Positions 30,788 to 40,447 of a stretch of 64,000 nt of DNA are shown piece by piece. Every line of letters begins with the position of its first letter. Positions within the stretch are counted from its first letter, which is position 1. Below the pieces are notes generated by a model, which was given only the letters and a program-made list of their open reading frames with translations, was not told the origin of the DNA and searched no databases. The stretch is from Ustilago trichophora (Eukaryota; Basidiomycota; Ustilaginomycetes; Ustilaginales; Ustilaginaceae): NCBI GenBank assembly GCA_900323505.1, contig OOIN01000007.1, forward strand, positions 1,426,001 to 1,490,000. Reading direction: 5' to 3'. The position numbers were made by a program, and so were the translations under genes.

Positions 30788-33700
30788 CTATTGCTGCTGC
30801 CCCTGTCCATTGGCCCCACTGGCCCCACTGGCACCACCAGCCACCCTTGCGTGCAATCCATAAACAGCCCTTCTGACCGTCCCAAAAGATTTTGTAACAT
30901 TTCCCTCGATCACAATCCTTCCTTTGGCCTGTTTCTGAACCGTCACCGCCTCTCCACCAGACGAGGAACCGCAGACCAGCATTCCTTCTCCTGCAAAGTC
31001 TGCCGGTAGTCTGAATTGCGATGAGGAAAGGGTGCTCTTCAACGTTGTGAGCTTCAAGTCGCCGATGAACAGTGTTGCTCCCGTATCCGAGGAGGAGGTG
31101 GGGTGCGAGGGGTTGATGCGGATCGGGTGAATGTTGCTCGAAGGAGCGGATCGGATGATTCCCGAAGAGGTGAGTTCAGAGATGATTTCATTGGATGTAG
31201 ATTCTTCTTCTTCATCTCCAACCACACCAGCGGTAGCGAGAGCTTCTTCAGTCTCTAACACGGGAATAGCCCCCGACCCCTCACCGCCAGCTCGAACGGT
31301 AGCCCTCACATGAGCCACTTCAAACTCCTCAAACCTGCTCAGTTGCAATCCTGCCAACAGACCCTCTCCCAAATTGACCGTGTACGAATTGGTCACCTCT
31401 CCAATGCGGATGCTTTGCATCCACTCCGGCGCGTACACATCCTTGGTAAGACTTTTGATCGACTCCAGCGTGGTCTGCATGTCCTGCCGTGTCTCCGTAT
31501 TGCCATTGACCATGATCAATCGGCGCGGATGCAACTGCGGGATCAAGGTCTTCAAAGCTCGCCCGTCGTTGAGGCCGGTCATTTCGATGAAAGCGACCTT
31601 GCAGCTGATGATGAGGTCGATGAGCTCGGTGATGAATTTGGATGGGATGGCAGCAGCAGCTCTTGCTTCTTCCTCGGCGGCTTTTTTGCGTTTGGCTTCG
31701 GCGGTCAGTGCGGCGGACTCAGACAAGGGGTCGGCGGCGGCGGATTCGGCTGCTTCTACAGCTCGTCGTCGAGAGAGCCATCGTGCAACATCGGTGACCT
31801 CACCGAAGCCATCTACCATCCTCTTCCTCTCGATGGCGGGGAACAGTCGATAGCGCACTCCCAAGCCAAATGGACCTTCTTGGCCTGCTTTCGAACCGAA
31901 AAAGGATGTGGCGCGAGAAGCATTTCCTTTGAGATAGATGTCAAACGAGAGCTGGTTGGTGTCTGCGTTTTGGCCAGCCGCGTCGTCGGCAGGGTCGGTG
32001 GAGAATGCGGCGCCATAAGGTCTTTTGCGAATCAGATTGCCAGAAGGCGCTTCACCAGATCCCGTGCGAGCAACGTCATAAACGTCTTCCCCTTGCTCAT
32101 CGCCATCATCTCCGTCAGAATCGGAGTCAGAAGAATCATCTTCGTCCGCTTCCAAGCGTCTCCTGCTACGGGCAAGGAGAGCTCGTTGCTGTGCCAGGCG
32201 GTCTCGTTCGGCTTGTTCAGCTTCCAAGTGTGCGCGCAGCTCTTCGCCTGCCAACGGCACCTTGCTTTTCAGCTCGAATCGGACCGATGTGTTGGGGATC
32301 ACCGCTTGACCGAGTTTGCCAAGCGACCAGGAGAATCCTTTGGACTGGTGGCTGCTCCATGCGTCCCACAACTGGCGGCACAGAGAGTTGGGCTCCCCAC
32401 GAGAGATGAGAATGACGAGGTCATTTGGATTGGCTGCAAAGCGCGCGAGGAGCCGACGAGACGGACCGTGTGTCATGGATGGTGGGACGGCGAGGACTAC
32501 TTTGGCCTGATCCTGGGGGATAGCCTCGTCCAGGGCTTGGAGAGAGGAATAGACCTTGACGTACTTGAAATCGAGCGGAGAGGATGCGGCGGCGGGACGG
32601 TTGCCTCGGGCGGAGGAGCGAGGTTGATTCTTGGAGGGCTGTTTGTCTTTGTCCGCTTCGATAGTTTCGTTGGCTTTGGTCGCCCACTCGCGCGTCATCC
32701 ATTCCATGTAAGTGCGCGAGCGTTCGATGACTTCTTTACCGGTACGGGAGATGAGACAGAGTGGGAAGCGGGCGTGTGGGTAGGCGTAGGCCCAGTGTTG
32801 GTCGAGCAAGACCATGAGCTCCAGCAAACGGGCGGAGGCATCGATGGGGAAGAGGACCGAGTTGCCCGCTTGAATGGTTGTGTGAACCAAGTCAATGAGC
32901 GCCGCATCCCGATCTTTTCTGCGAGTGTTGACGACAAGCCCGCGTTCGACCTCGGTAATGAGAAGGTCGGGGCGTCGCACAGCATCTGCACCACCCCCCG
33001 ATCCAGGAGCGCCCGGAGCAGCAGCGGAAGAGGAGAGCAGGATTGTGCCATCCAAATGACGTTCCCTATTGTGATTCCAGTCGAGCGCAACTACCACGGT
33101 TCCCGAAGTAGGACTGCGGAGCTTCCAGATGGCACCACCAAGCGAGTGACCTGCATTGTAGGCTGTGAGCGTCAGACTGGCGCACTTACCCTCGAGATGG
33201 GTGGGCTGCATGTATCGGACTGTCTTGATCTCTTCGAATGCGTCGTCGACTTCATCTACAGTCGGGAGGCAGCGGCGTTGGAGAGACAGATTTTCATTTT
33301 CGATGTCGACCTCACTCCTCCACGTCTGGATGGCCTCGAGGACGGTGAGCTTTCCCATGCTCTGAACGGGCATCGTGGCGTACACAGGGCACTTCAGCCC
33401 CAATCTGGCGTGTGCATACGCGTAAAGTCCCAAGTGGTCGAGTGACGAGTGTGAGAGCAAGACGAGATCAATGGTGGGTGCGAGCCGGCGGAGAAGTGTG
33501 TCGAGAGGGGCTGCTTTGAGCTGGTTGAGATCGAGTGCTGCCGAGTCTGCTTCCCGCTGCTGAGCCATCGATGACGATTCGGCTTCATCTTGTGGAGGTG
33601 TAGAGGCTTTCACATCGGTTGAACCAGAGAAGAGAAAGTCTTCAGGAGATCCGCAATCGATGAGAACGCGCACATCGTCCATCTGCAGCAGATAGGCGAG

Positions 33701-33808
33701 CGCACGAGGATGCTCCTCTTCCGGAGCATTTGGTTCGAGCTTGGTGCGAACCAAAGTCTCGGACCCCGCCGCAGCGTAAGGTACCGAGAGAGGGATGAAA
33801 GTGATCAT
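30788..33808 (-). CDS. CFT2: Cleavage and polyadenylation factor subunit Cft2 (CPSF100)
   Basis: The 1006-residue protein has the CPSF100 layout: an N-terminal metallo-beta-lactamase fold (MITFIPLSVPYAAAGSETL...; VLIDCGSPEDF), a beta-CASP domain in the middle (VVLAVPPSMTHGPSRRLLARF; VILISRGEPNS), an acidic insert at about 545-580, and a C-terminal domain with LIMVNGNTETRQDM. The metal-binding motif is LSHSSLDHLG: the second His of HxHxDH, needed by the active nuclease CPSF73/Ysh1, is Ser here. That loss is normal for Cft2, which is the non-catalytic partner in pre-mRNA 3'-end processing in the nucleus. It faces the CHS5-like gene with 368 bp between start codons, so the promoter is shared or overlapping. 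Confidence 0.93.
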   Translation of the reverse strand: MITFIPLSVPYAAAGSETLVRTKLEPNAPEEEHPRALAYLLQMDDVRVLIDCGSPEDFLFSGSTDVKASTPPQDEAESSSMAQQREADSAALDLNQLKAAPLDTLLRRLAPTIDLVLLSHSSLDHLGLYAYAHARLGLKCPVYATMPVQSMGKLTVLEAIQTWRSEVDIENENLSLQRRCLPTVDEVDDAFEEIKTVRYMQPTHLEGKCASLTLTAYNAGHSLGGAIWKLRSPTSGTVVVALDWNHNRERHLDGTILLSSSAAAPGAPGSGGGADAVRRPDLLITEVERGLVVNTRRKDRDAALIDLVHTTIQAGNSVLFPIDASARLLELMVLLDQHWAYAYPHARFPLCLISRTGKEVIERSRTYMEWMTREWATKANETIEADKDKQPSKNQPRSSARGNRPAAASSPLDFKYVKVYSSLQALDEAIPQDQAKVVLAVPPSMTHGPSRRLLARFAANPNDLVILISRGEPNSLCRQLWDAWSSHQSKGFSWSLGKLGQAVIPNTSVRFELKSKVPLAGEELRAHLEAEQAERDRLAQQRALLARSRRRLEADEDDSSDSDSDGDDGDEQGEDVYDVARTGSGEAPSGNLIRKRPYGAAFSTDPADDAAGQNADTNQLSFDIYLKGNASRATSFFGSKAGQEGPFGLGVRYRLFPAIERKRMVDGFGEVTDVARWLSRRRAVEAAESAAADPLSESAALTAEAKRKKAAEEEARAAAAIPSKFITELIDLIISCKVAFIEMTGLNDGRALKTLIPQLHPRRLIMVNGNTETRQDMQTTLESIKSLTKDVYAPEWMQSIRIGEVTNSYTVNLGEGLLAGLQLSRFEEFEVAHVRATVRAGGEGSGAIPVLETEEALATAGVVGDEEEESTSNEIISELTSSGIIRSAPSSNIHPIRINPSHPTSSSDTGATLFIGDLKLTTLKSTLSSSQFRLPADFAGEGMLVCGSSSGGEAVTVQKQAKGRIVIEGNVTKSFGTVRRAVYGLHARVAGGASGASGANGQGQQQ

Positions 33809-34176
33809 GCCTCTGCGTCAGGATGTCACACGACAAGTGATGGAGAGCAAAGTGTTGGTGGAAAGGAGATTGTGAGCGAGTAGTACGAAAGAGTGTTGTG
33901 TAGGTTCTTGGAAAGCACGAAAATTCGGTTCCGATTTCAAGTCTGTCCCGTGCGTCGCGACAAGGAAGCCATATCGGGAATCATCGGGGCCAAGATCAGT
34001 GACAAGCGCGTGGGCCATCTTCTCAGTCAGTGTTCGGCTGGCACGAATTGTGCGCTTGGACTGCAGTCGAGTGAAACACCAACACTCACTCTCACACATC
34101 TTGCTCCTTTTGCTACTTGTCAACCTCATCCTAGTTCACTCTCTCATCTTTTCTTCTGGGGAGCGCAAACACGGGC
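33809..34176. promoter_or_regulatory. Bidirectional promoter region of CFT2 and CHS5
   Basis: Only 368 bp lie between the two divergent start codons. The right half is pyrimidine-rich, as in other leaders of this window. I see no clear TATA box. Confidence 0.5.
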
Positions 34177-35700
34177 ATGTCGGCTCACTACGTCGGTCAA
34201 ATAGCGCCCAACTATATCCACTCGACCATGCAGTCCAACAGCGCCGATGATTCGTTCACCTTTACAGTGGGCAAGCTCGATGCAGGCATGGCCATCCTCA
34301 TCGGCGAGAAGGCCTCGCTAATCGAGTTTCCTTCTCTCCTTCTCCCACCCGGTGTTTCTTCGGGAAGTGTGGTCAACATCCGCGTCCTGCGTAACGATCA
34401 GCAAGAACGTCGGCAGAAGGACGAGTTTGATCAGCTTCAAGAAGACATCCTCCACACATTTGGTCAACAATCCCCGAAAGCACCAGCGCTGCGACTGCGC
34501 AATGTCACACAGACCTCAGTGACCCTCGAATGGGATCGCTTGTCACTGGCGACTGCGACACTTCTCTCCCTCGACATCTACAGGAACGGACAGAGACTGG
34601 CACCTATTCCAAACCCACTGCACAACACATCCACCAAGCTGTCCGGTCTCGATGTCAACGCAGAATACACCTTCCACCTGGTCATGAAGACCACCGCCGG
34701 CACATTCTCCTCGCCTGTCATCAAGACCCGCACGCACACCATCAACGACACGTCCGGCATCAGCGTATGCTTTGGCCATGTGCACGATCCGGAAATGCTT
34801 GAAGCCGCCAAGCAAGCTTTGACCAACATGAAAGCCAAATGGCACGACCGTATCCAGATCGACACGACGCATTACATTTGCACGGATCCAAGGAATCCAG
34901 GCGATGTGAATGCGCCGCAGGGAAGCCAGGGCCACGGTTACACCAAGGCGATGCAGCTGAGTATTCCTGCTGTGCTGCCGCACTGGATCTTCGCCTGTCA
35001 CGATCAAAAAAAGATGGTGGGGATCTCAGCTTTCTACCTCGATCAAGATCCGCCCAACGCCAGCACGATTAGAGGCAGTATAGATAAGGTGCTTGGCAAG
35101 CAGGCGGCTTCGTCCAATACGAGTAGTCCACCGACACCACTGGCGAAGGATGGCCAGACGCCAGCTGCAGAAGCACCTATCGTGCAACAGGACGAGGTTG
35201 AGGCGAAATCGGCTCCATTTGCAGCTGAAGACGTCTCCCCACTGACTGAGGTCCCCGCCCCGGAAGCGTCGGGCTCTGCGCTCGGGCTGAACCTAGCTAA
35301 TGAAGCACAAACCACGCCAACGCAACCTACACGACCAACACCGATCATCACCACCTCGGCCCCATCCGACGACGGCGATGTGGAACAACGCGAGCACGAG
35401 CCCGAGCCCGAGCCTGAGCCTGAGCCCGAACCCGAACCGGAAGTGGTCACCGCCTCTGCGCCAACCCCAGCCCCGCCGCAGGTTGTCATCACTCCGAGCG
35501 AGTCGGAAGAACACATCTCAGCACCAGAGCCCACACAACCCGCATACGAAGAGGAGGAAGCGAAACCCATCGAGAGCTTACACACAGAAGCGATGGACGC
35601 AGACTCCGACGCAGATGGAGATGGTGAGATGGACGACGTAAGCTTGGGCGGTGGAACTCACGGTGAAGACGATAGCCGCGAGGACAAGGCGGCATACTAG
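34177..35700 (+). CDS. CHS5: Exomer subunit Chs5 (FN3-BRCT protein)
   Basis: The 507-residue product has the Chs5 arrangement. An N-terminal segment contains TVGKLDAGMAILIGEKA and IEFPSLLLPPGV, matching the dimerisation region of yeast Chs5. A fibronectin type III domain follows at about 108-195 (LRLRNVTQTSVTLEWDRL) and a BRCT domain at about 196-290 (SGISVCFGHVHDPEMLEAAK ... LPHWIFACHDQ). The C-terminal 200 residues are acidic and disordered, with an uninterrupted Glu-Pro run near 407-421. In yeast, Chs5 is the scaffold of exomer, which with ChAPs and Arf1 carries chitin synthase Chs3 and a few other cargoes from the trans-Golgi to the cell surface. The ATG at 34177 is the first in frame; Met18 is an alternative start. 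Confidence 0.9.
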   Translation: MSAHYVGQIAPNYIHSTMQSNSADDSFTFTVGKLDAGMAILIGEKASLIEFPSLLLPPGVSSGSVVNIRVLRNDQQERRQKDEFDQLQEDILHTFGQQSPKAPALRLRNVTQTSVTLEWDRLSLATATLLSLDIYRNGQRLAPIPNPLHNTSTKLSGLDVNAEYTFHLVMKTTAGTFSSPVIKTRTHTINDTSGISVCFGHVHDPEMLEAAKQALTNMKAKWHDRIQIDTTHYICTDPRNPGDVNAPQGSQGHGYTKAMQLSIPAVLPHWIFACHDQKKMVGISAFYLDQDPPNASTIRGSIDKVLGKQAASSNTSSPPTPLAKDGQTPAAEAPIVQQDEVEAKSAPFAAEDVSPLTEVPAPEASGSALGLNLANEAQTTPTQPTRPTPIITTSAPSDDGDVEQREHEPEPEPEPEPEPEPEVVTASAPTPAPPQVVITPSESEEHISAPEPTQPAYEEEEAKPIESLHTEAMDADSDADGDGEMDDVSLGGGTHGEDDSREDKAAY

Positions 35701-36009
35701 CAGGTCATTTCCGTACAATTTCAACCCCTTTTCTCAGAACACAACTCCGGTGAAAGACTTTCAGATCAGACATTTGCAGTGACACGAATGATTGCACAGA
35801 ACGAGATCGGATGAAGCTTTGATGAATGATCTACAATGGCATAGGTGTGAAAAGATTCCGTTGATTCTTTGCTGCGAGACAGGATGAAAGAGTGTTTGGG
35901 TATGGTTGTATGGTTGTATGACTGATAATCAAGATGATCAAGATATTATAATGGATATCCTGTCGAGAGTAATTGAGCCAGAGGAACGACCAGATAAGCA
36001 GCTCTACAA
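35701..36009. other. Convergent intergenic region
   Basis: About 309 bp between the stop codons of the CHS5 and F-box genes. It is AT-rich and should contain both polyadenylation regions; nothing else is visible. Confidence 0.5.
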
Positions 36010-36933
36010 TTACTCCCACAACCCGCCATCGCCGGCAGCTCCTGTCTTGACGCCTCCCTTCTCCCTTTTGCCTTTGAATTTGCCCCCCTTGGCACCTGAT
36101 TTATAGTAATCGCGCATCTCTTGCTTGGTCCATTGAGCGTCTTCCTCCTGTTTCCACTGCTGCATCCTTGCCTCGTGCGTCGTCAAGATTCCTGCATCCT
36201 GCATCCTCTGTGTTCTGCTAGGTGTTGCGGTACCGGATCCAGGTATGCTCTCGGCTCGAGCAGCATCTTTGGCTTCAAGTCGTTTCTGCTTGCCATACTG
36301 CGTCTTCCAGTCGGTCTTGCTCTCTCGTCGCGTCCATTTTGCGCCGCCGCTGCCCCAAGCGGGAAGCACGGGAATGGCATAGTCGAGAGAAATGGCGGAA
36401 AAGTTGTGTTGATAATGACGATACCAACAGTAGTTGAGGGTAGCAGAGCGACGCCAGCGCTTGCACACGCCAGAGCAGGCGAGGAGCGATTCGACGGGAA
36501 GCTGGAGGAAGATGTGTTGGGCGATTTCGCTGGTGAGCGAGCGGAGTGGGTCGATCTTGCTGCGTCTGGAAGAGGAGGAGCGTTTCTTGGTTGCACTGCT
36601 GCTGAGTTTGCTGCCTCCGGTGCGAGGCTTTGCGGAGGAAGAGGCGGCATCGACATCGCTCTCAAAGTCGGTCGTGTCGGTTTCGACAGCGAGACGAGAG
36701 GAAGAATTGGCGCGCGTGGGAGAGGCCGGTCGACTGCGTTCCAACGGTGTAGCGGAGGCAGTGGCGGGAGTAGATTGAACATTAACGAGTTCATCATCGG
36801 TGTCGACTTGCTCCCAATCGTTAAGACCTTCTTTGGATTCGGCGCCACTGTCGGTTGAGTTGTCGTTGGATGTGCCCAGCGTGGCATTGGCGAGCCGTGA
36901 GCTGAGTACGCTCTGCAGTAGGTTCGACATCAT
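36010..36933 (-). CDS. F-box protein
   Basis: This 307-residue protein has one F-box at about 124-178 (DPLRSLTSEIAQHIFLQLPV, then LACSGVCKRWRR), the segment that binds Skp1 in SCF ubiquitin ligases. The first 120 residues are acidic and Ser/Thr-rich. After the F-box come WTRRESKTDWKTQYGKQKR and a charged C-terminus with a Gly/Lys-rich end (AKGGKFKGKREKG). I see no WD40, leucine-rich or other substrate-binding repeats, so the target cannot be guessed. The gene faces the metallo-beta-lactamase-like gene, with a (TGG)20 repeat in the divergent promoter. Confidence 0.8.
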   Translation of the reverse strand: MMSNLLQSVLSSRLANATLGTSNDNSTDSGAESKEGLNDWEQVDTDDELVNVQSTPATASATPLERSRPASPTRANSSSRLAVETDTTDFESDVDAASSSAKPRTGGSKLSSSATKKRSSSSRRSKIDPLRSLTSEIAQHIFLQLPVESLLACSGVCKRWRRSATLNYCWYRHYQHNFSAISLDYAIPVLPAWGSGGAKWTRRESKTDWKTQYGKQKRLEAKDAARAESIPGSGTATPSRTQRMQDAGILTTHEARMQQWKQEEDAQWTKQEMRDYYKSGAKGGKFKGKREKGGVKTGAAGDGGLWE

Positions 36934-37458
36934 CGAGAGTTGCGCGTGGTGCAGATGATCTTGCGTGACTATTGTCCTATCGTCTAAGAAAATGGTGGTG
37001 GTGGTGGTGGTGGTGGTGGTGGTGGTGGTGGTGGTGGTGGTGGTGGTGGTGGTTGAAGGATAAGAGAGTGGGAAAGGGCAAAGGCAGCGTCAAGTGACTC
37101 GCAGTGTCAGCTGCAGGGTCTCTCTCTGTTTTTCAAGATGGGAATGTGCCAAGTCACAGTTCCACGCCACTTTCCAATTTCGAAAGAAAGGCTGAGTGGC
37201 TGCAACCTTGAAATTTCAGCCTCCACAAACCCCAATTGTGTCTGTGCACATGCAGCTGTAACGTCAGGGTGCACGCGCCATCTCTACAGCTCAGTATTTT
37301 GTTCAACCATGAACCACAGCCCTACCATCAGACGTACGATGCTCTGTTGAACCAAGCATTGGAATCCTCCTATGTATCAGGATGTCGCTGGCATATGACT
37401 CAAATCGACGCCCAAGGTGACTCGACCACAAATCCTAGAATTGCACACCTCGGCCATC
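36934..37458. promoter_or_regulatory. Divergent promoter region with a TGG repeat
   Basis: These 525 bp separate the start codons of the F-box gene and the metallo-beta-lactamase-like gene. The most striking element is the TGG repeat at 36993-37053, about 60 bp upstream of the F-box start and so likely in its leader or core promoter. Confidence 0.5.
36993..37053. repeat. Trinucleotide repeat (TGG)20
   Basis: Twenty perfect TGG units (ACC on the F-box coding strand). It is the longest pure trinucleotide repeat in the window. Confidence 0.95.
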
Positions 37459-38391
37459 ATGGCGGTGGTCGAGTTGCACAAACTCAACGGGGACACCTCC
37501 TGGCTCGTTCGATTGCCGACATCTCCCACTGCCGCAACAGGCCCCTTCTACAATCTCGTTTTGGATCCGTGGCTGCATCCTACATCACAGGTTGACGGAT
37601 CCCCTATCTTCTCGCGCCAGACACGCATCGAGCCCGCAGCCTTCCCCTCTCTCGCACAGCTCGACCAATGGCTGCGTTCACAGTCGAGCGAACAAAGGAT
37701 AGACGCAATCCTATTCAGCCACCCCTTTACCGATCATCTGCATCCCGAGACGCTGACCGATCAGGAATCGTTGGGAGTGCTGCAGCGCGCGACAATCTTT
37801 ACCACCGGTGACTCTCTCTCGGCGCTACGTTCAGTAAGGGTCAAGTTGGACGCTGAGAGGGTGGTAAATCTCTCCTCGATTGCGGTGAAGCAGGACGCGG
37901 ATCAGCAAGGGGCACATCTGCCAATTGGGATGGCGATAGACCATCTACCAGCGAAGGATTGGGCTCTCAGCCCTGCGTGGGGCAAGCTTCATGGAGGGAT
38001 CCTCATCTCTTGCGACAACAATGCGCAAAAGGTCAAAGTGTTGTATTCGCCCCACGGCATCACTACAACGTCTCTCCCTTCCGATCTTCTGTTCAAGCAA
38101 GATAGTGAGAAGAGAGTGCTCATCCACAGCTTTGACCGTCAAACACTTCCCTTGATTGGCACCGTCGCCTGTGGATTTCCCAACGCGTTGCACCTGATCC
38201 CCTCCTTTAAACCAGATGTGATTGTGGCTACGCACGACGAGCATAAACGCGGTGAAGGAGTCATTGGCCGTCTTCTCTCTCGTCAAACTTTCCCACAAGA
38301 CCACGCTCAACAGCTAGTGAAAGATACCCATCCGCAATCCAGCTGCGTGCTCAAGCAGCTTTCTCCTGGCCAACACATCAGCATCACTTGA
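37459..38391 (+). CDS. Metallo-beta-lactamase-fold protein
   Basis: The ATG at 37459 (MAVVELHKLNGDTSWLV) gives 310 residues; the frame is open further upstream to 37417 but lacks conserved sequence. Near residue 86 is ILFSHPFTDHLHPETL, a His-x-x-x-Asp-His form of the metal-binding motif in which the second His of HxHxDH is replaced (HPFTDH). Later blocks (GGILISCDN near 180, VATHDEHKRGEG near 258) look like remaining metal ligands of the fold. Similar proteins are common in fungi, often without a known substrate. Whether this one is catalytic is uncertain because the first motif is not complete. It ends 102 bp from the stop of ARPC2 on the other strand. Confidence 0.65.
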   Translation: MAVVELHKLNGDTSWLVRLPTSPTAATGPFYNLVLDPWLHPTSQVDGSPIFSRQTRIEPAAFPSLAQLDQWLRSQSSEQRIDAILFSHPFTDHLHPETLTDQESLGVLQRATIFTTGDSLSALRSVRVKLDAERVVNLSSIAVKQDADQQGAHLPIGMAIDHLPAKDWALSPAWGKLHGGILISCDNNAQKVKVLYSPHGITTTSLPSDLLFKQDSEKRVLIHSFDRQTLPLIGTVACGFPNALHLIPSFKPDVIVATHDEHKRGEGVIGRLLSRQTFPQDHAQQLVKDTHPQSSCVLKQLSPGQHISIT

Positions 38392-38493
38392 CGGTCCGTA
38401 CAGCTCCTCGACTTGCTAATGTGTACACTAAACTCTATCATGTTCAAGAAATGAAATTGCAAAAGCTCCCAGAGTGACTGCCGATTAGTGCAT

Positions 38494-39613
38494 CTATGCG
38501 CGACGGAAAGTTCTTCCACTAGCCGTCTTTCGCTCCTTCTCGGCCAGTTCGGGTTTGGCGCGGTTGAGAACTTTGAGGAACTCAGCGACACGATGACGCA
38601 TGCGGCTGTGCATATAGGCTTTCGAGCACTTGATGTGGTAGTGGAGGTAGTCGCGGAAGAGTTGGATGCGCGAGATGGTGTTTTCCATGACTTGGGCGTT
38701 GGCAAAGTGTCTCGGGAATAGCACTACGTAATCACAAGGAGAAGTCAGTATACAGCTCTGTCACCCAAAGACACTTGAGCCAATTAAGGAAAACTTACCA
38801 AAAGTAACATATCCCACGTCGTCACCCCTGTTGAGCCCTTGCACATTACGCACTTCGAGAGGCGGCTCGCGATTCGAGTACAGCACCTGAGGAGCGTTCT
38901 GAATCGAGGGCTGACGACGGGCATCGACGAATTCTTGCAAAAAGACTTTGCCGAGCACTTTATCTGTCTCCTCCTTGAATGTCGTGGTGAATACAACGGT
39001 GACACGGTCTGCAGAGGGGATAACGTAGATCGCTTCGTCGTCGCGGTAGTTGATGGGCATGATCTCGGTTCCTGTGCTAGGAGCCGCGCCTCCTTCGTAC
39101 GCCTCTTCGAGTTGCTTTTGAAGAGCGAATGCGCGTTCGAATGGTGCGGCCATGGCGTGACGCTTGAGAAGCGAGACGTTGGCGATCAGGGCGTCACGTT
39201 CTGGACCAGCTGCTGGCACCTTGGCATAGTCGAATTCGAGTGTGACACTGTACTCTGGCTCAATCGAGTCACGGATCCAAGAACCGTACTCGCGCTTGAG
39301 CACGTCGAGAGCACCAGCTTGTACGAGCTCGGACCAGCATCGAATGTCCATGGAGAGGGTGAGTGGGCCAGCTTTGCTCGTTGACTCGAGATGGTATGCT
39401 ACGCCGTCAAAGTCTGTGAAAGTCTGGTCCACCGAGGCAGGCCTGGCGAATTGGAGTCACGGGCAAAATGTCAGGTTGTGAGGAAGAGAACATCAGTGAA
39501 TGATGCCCAATCTACCGATGCAATGAGATTATCTGCGGAATGAACACCTACCTTTCGAACTTTTCTGTCAAGACATCGCGGATGATGATGTTTTCGGTGC
39601 CTAGCAAGATCAT
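38494..39613 (-). CDS. ARC35: Arp2/3 complex subunit 2 (ARPC2, p34-Arc)
   Basis: Three exons give 311 residues: 39552-39613, 38799-39442 and 38494-38723. Donors are GTAGGT and GTAAGT, acceptors CCAG and GTAG, and both joins stay in frame ([12 protein letters not shown] and GYVTF-V-LFPRHF). The N-terminus [20 protein letters not shown] and the block [11 protein letters not shown] match ARPC2. The C-terminal exon contains [20 protein letters not shown], the most conserved stretch of the family, followed by [16 protein letters not shown]. With ARPC4 this subunit forms the core of the complex that nucleates branched actin at endocytic patches. Length and layout are normal. It is the only gene here whose three exons can all be fixed by protein similarity. 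Confidence 0.95.
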
Positions 39614-40447
39614 TTTGGCTGCGGGATTCGAGGTGCTGGATGTGACTGTTTGATGTTGGTATAGCGCCGGGGCTAGTGCCTTAGACGCCTGCTCTTTTGC
39701 TTCTGGCTGATTTCGACAATGGAATCTGAACCGTTTGATCCTGTGGAGGTATTATCAAGACTGGACGTCCGTGCGCTGGTTGACTGAGCTGTGTAGTGTA
39801 GCAGCTACGTGATGGTCGTCCTTGCAGTTTGATCAGATCCAGGAAACCGAGATACGGACGATGATAGGATATGCGTGAGAAAGCTGAACAGATGATGGAG
39901 AGAGGATGTGAGAGATGGTCTGAAGGGGTGCGTGTGTGTGGAGTTGGCTGGATTGGATGGCTTTGGCTGACACTCTGAAACAGACGGAATGACCGATTGC
40001 ATTTCCAACTCGCACCGCCATCGGCCTGTGCGCAATTTCCACCACTTTTGCCATGCGACACGCCAACTTGACATTTCTCGCCCGAGTTAGGATCCACAAC
40101 CATTCCTCTGCCTTTTCGGTTGCAACCAACATTCAACACACACACCACATCGAACAAGTCCGTGTGTCCCCTTGCTGGGGCTGGAAAGCACGCTCTTGTT
40201 GTCTCGTCGGACAGCCAACGACGCCTTGACATGACCACAGGAATCAGATCAGTGGGACGCGTGTGATGCATCGCTCATGATGTTGTGTGGCTCGTGGCGG
40301 CTGCTTAGATTCGGTCTATGATTGCGGCATGGGTATCGTATGAACTGAACAGAGCAGAGTGTAATTCGAAACACGAATGAGTTATGGTCGAAGCGAGAGA
40401 AGGTCAGTCTCTTGATTGCCGCCCTCCTCTAATTCTGATCGCGCCAA
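39614..40447. other. Intergenic region upstream of ARPC2
   Basis: 834 bp containing the ARPC2 promoter and leader and the 3' end of the next minus-strand gene. A 196-codon open frame on the minus strand (39681-40271) overlaps the leader and shows no recognisable domain; I treat it as chance. Confidence 0.5.

Noticed and set aside
30788..33808. CPSF73/Ysh1 endonuclease
   Set aside because: The HxHxDH motif is HSSLDH, and overall layout with an acidic insert fits Cft2/CPSF100.
39681..40271. 196-codon minus-strand open frame upstream of ARPC2
   Set aside because: Overlaps the leader of a well-defined gene, composition is Pro/Ser/His-rich and no domain is visible.
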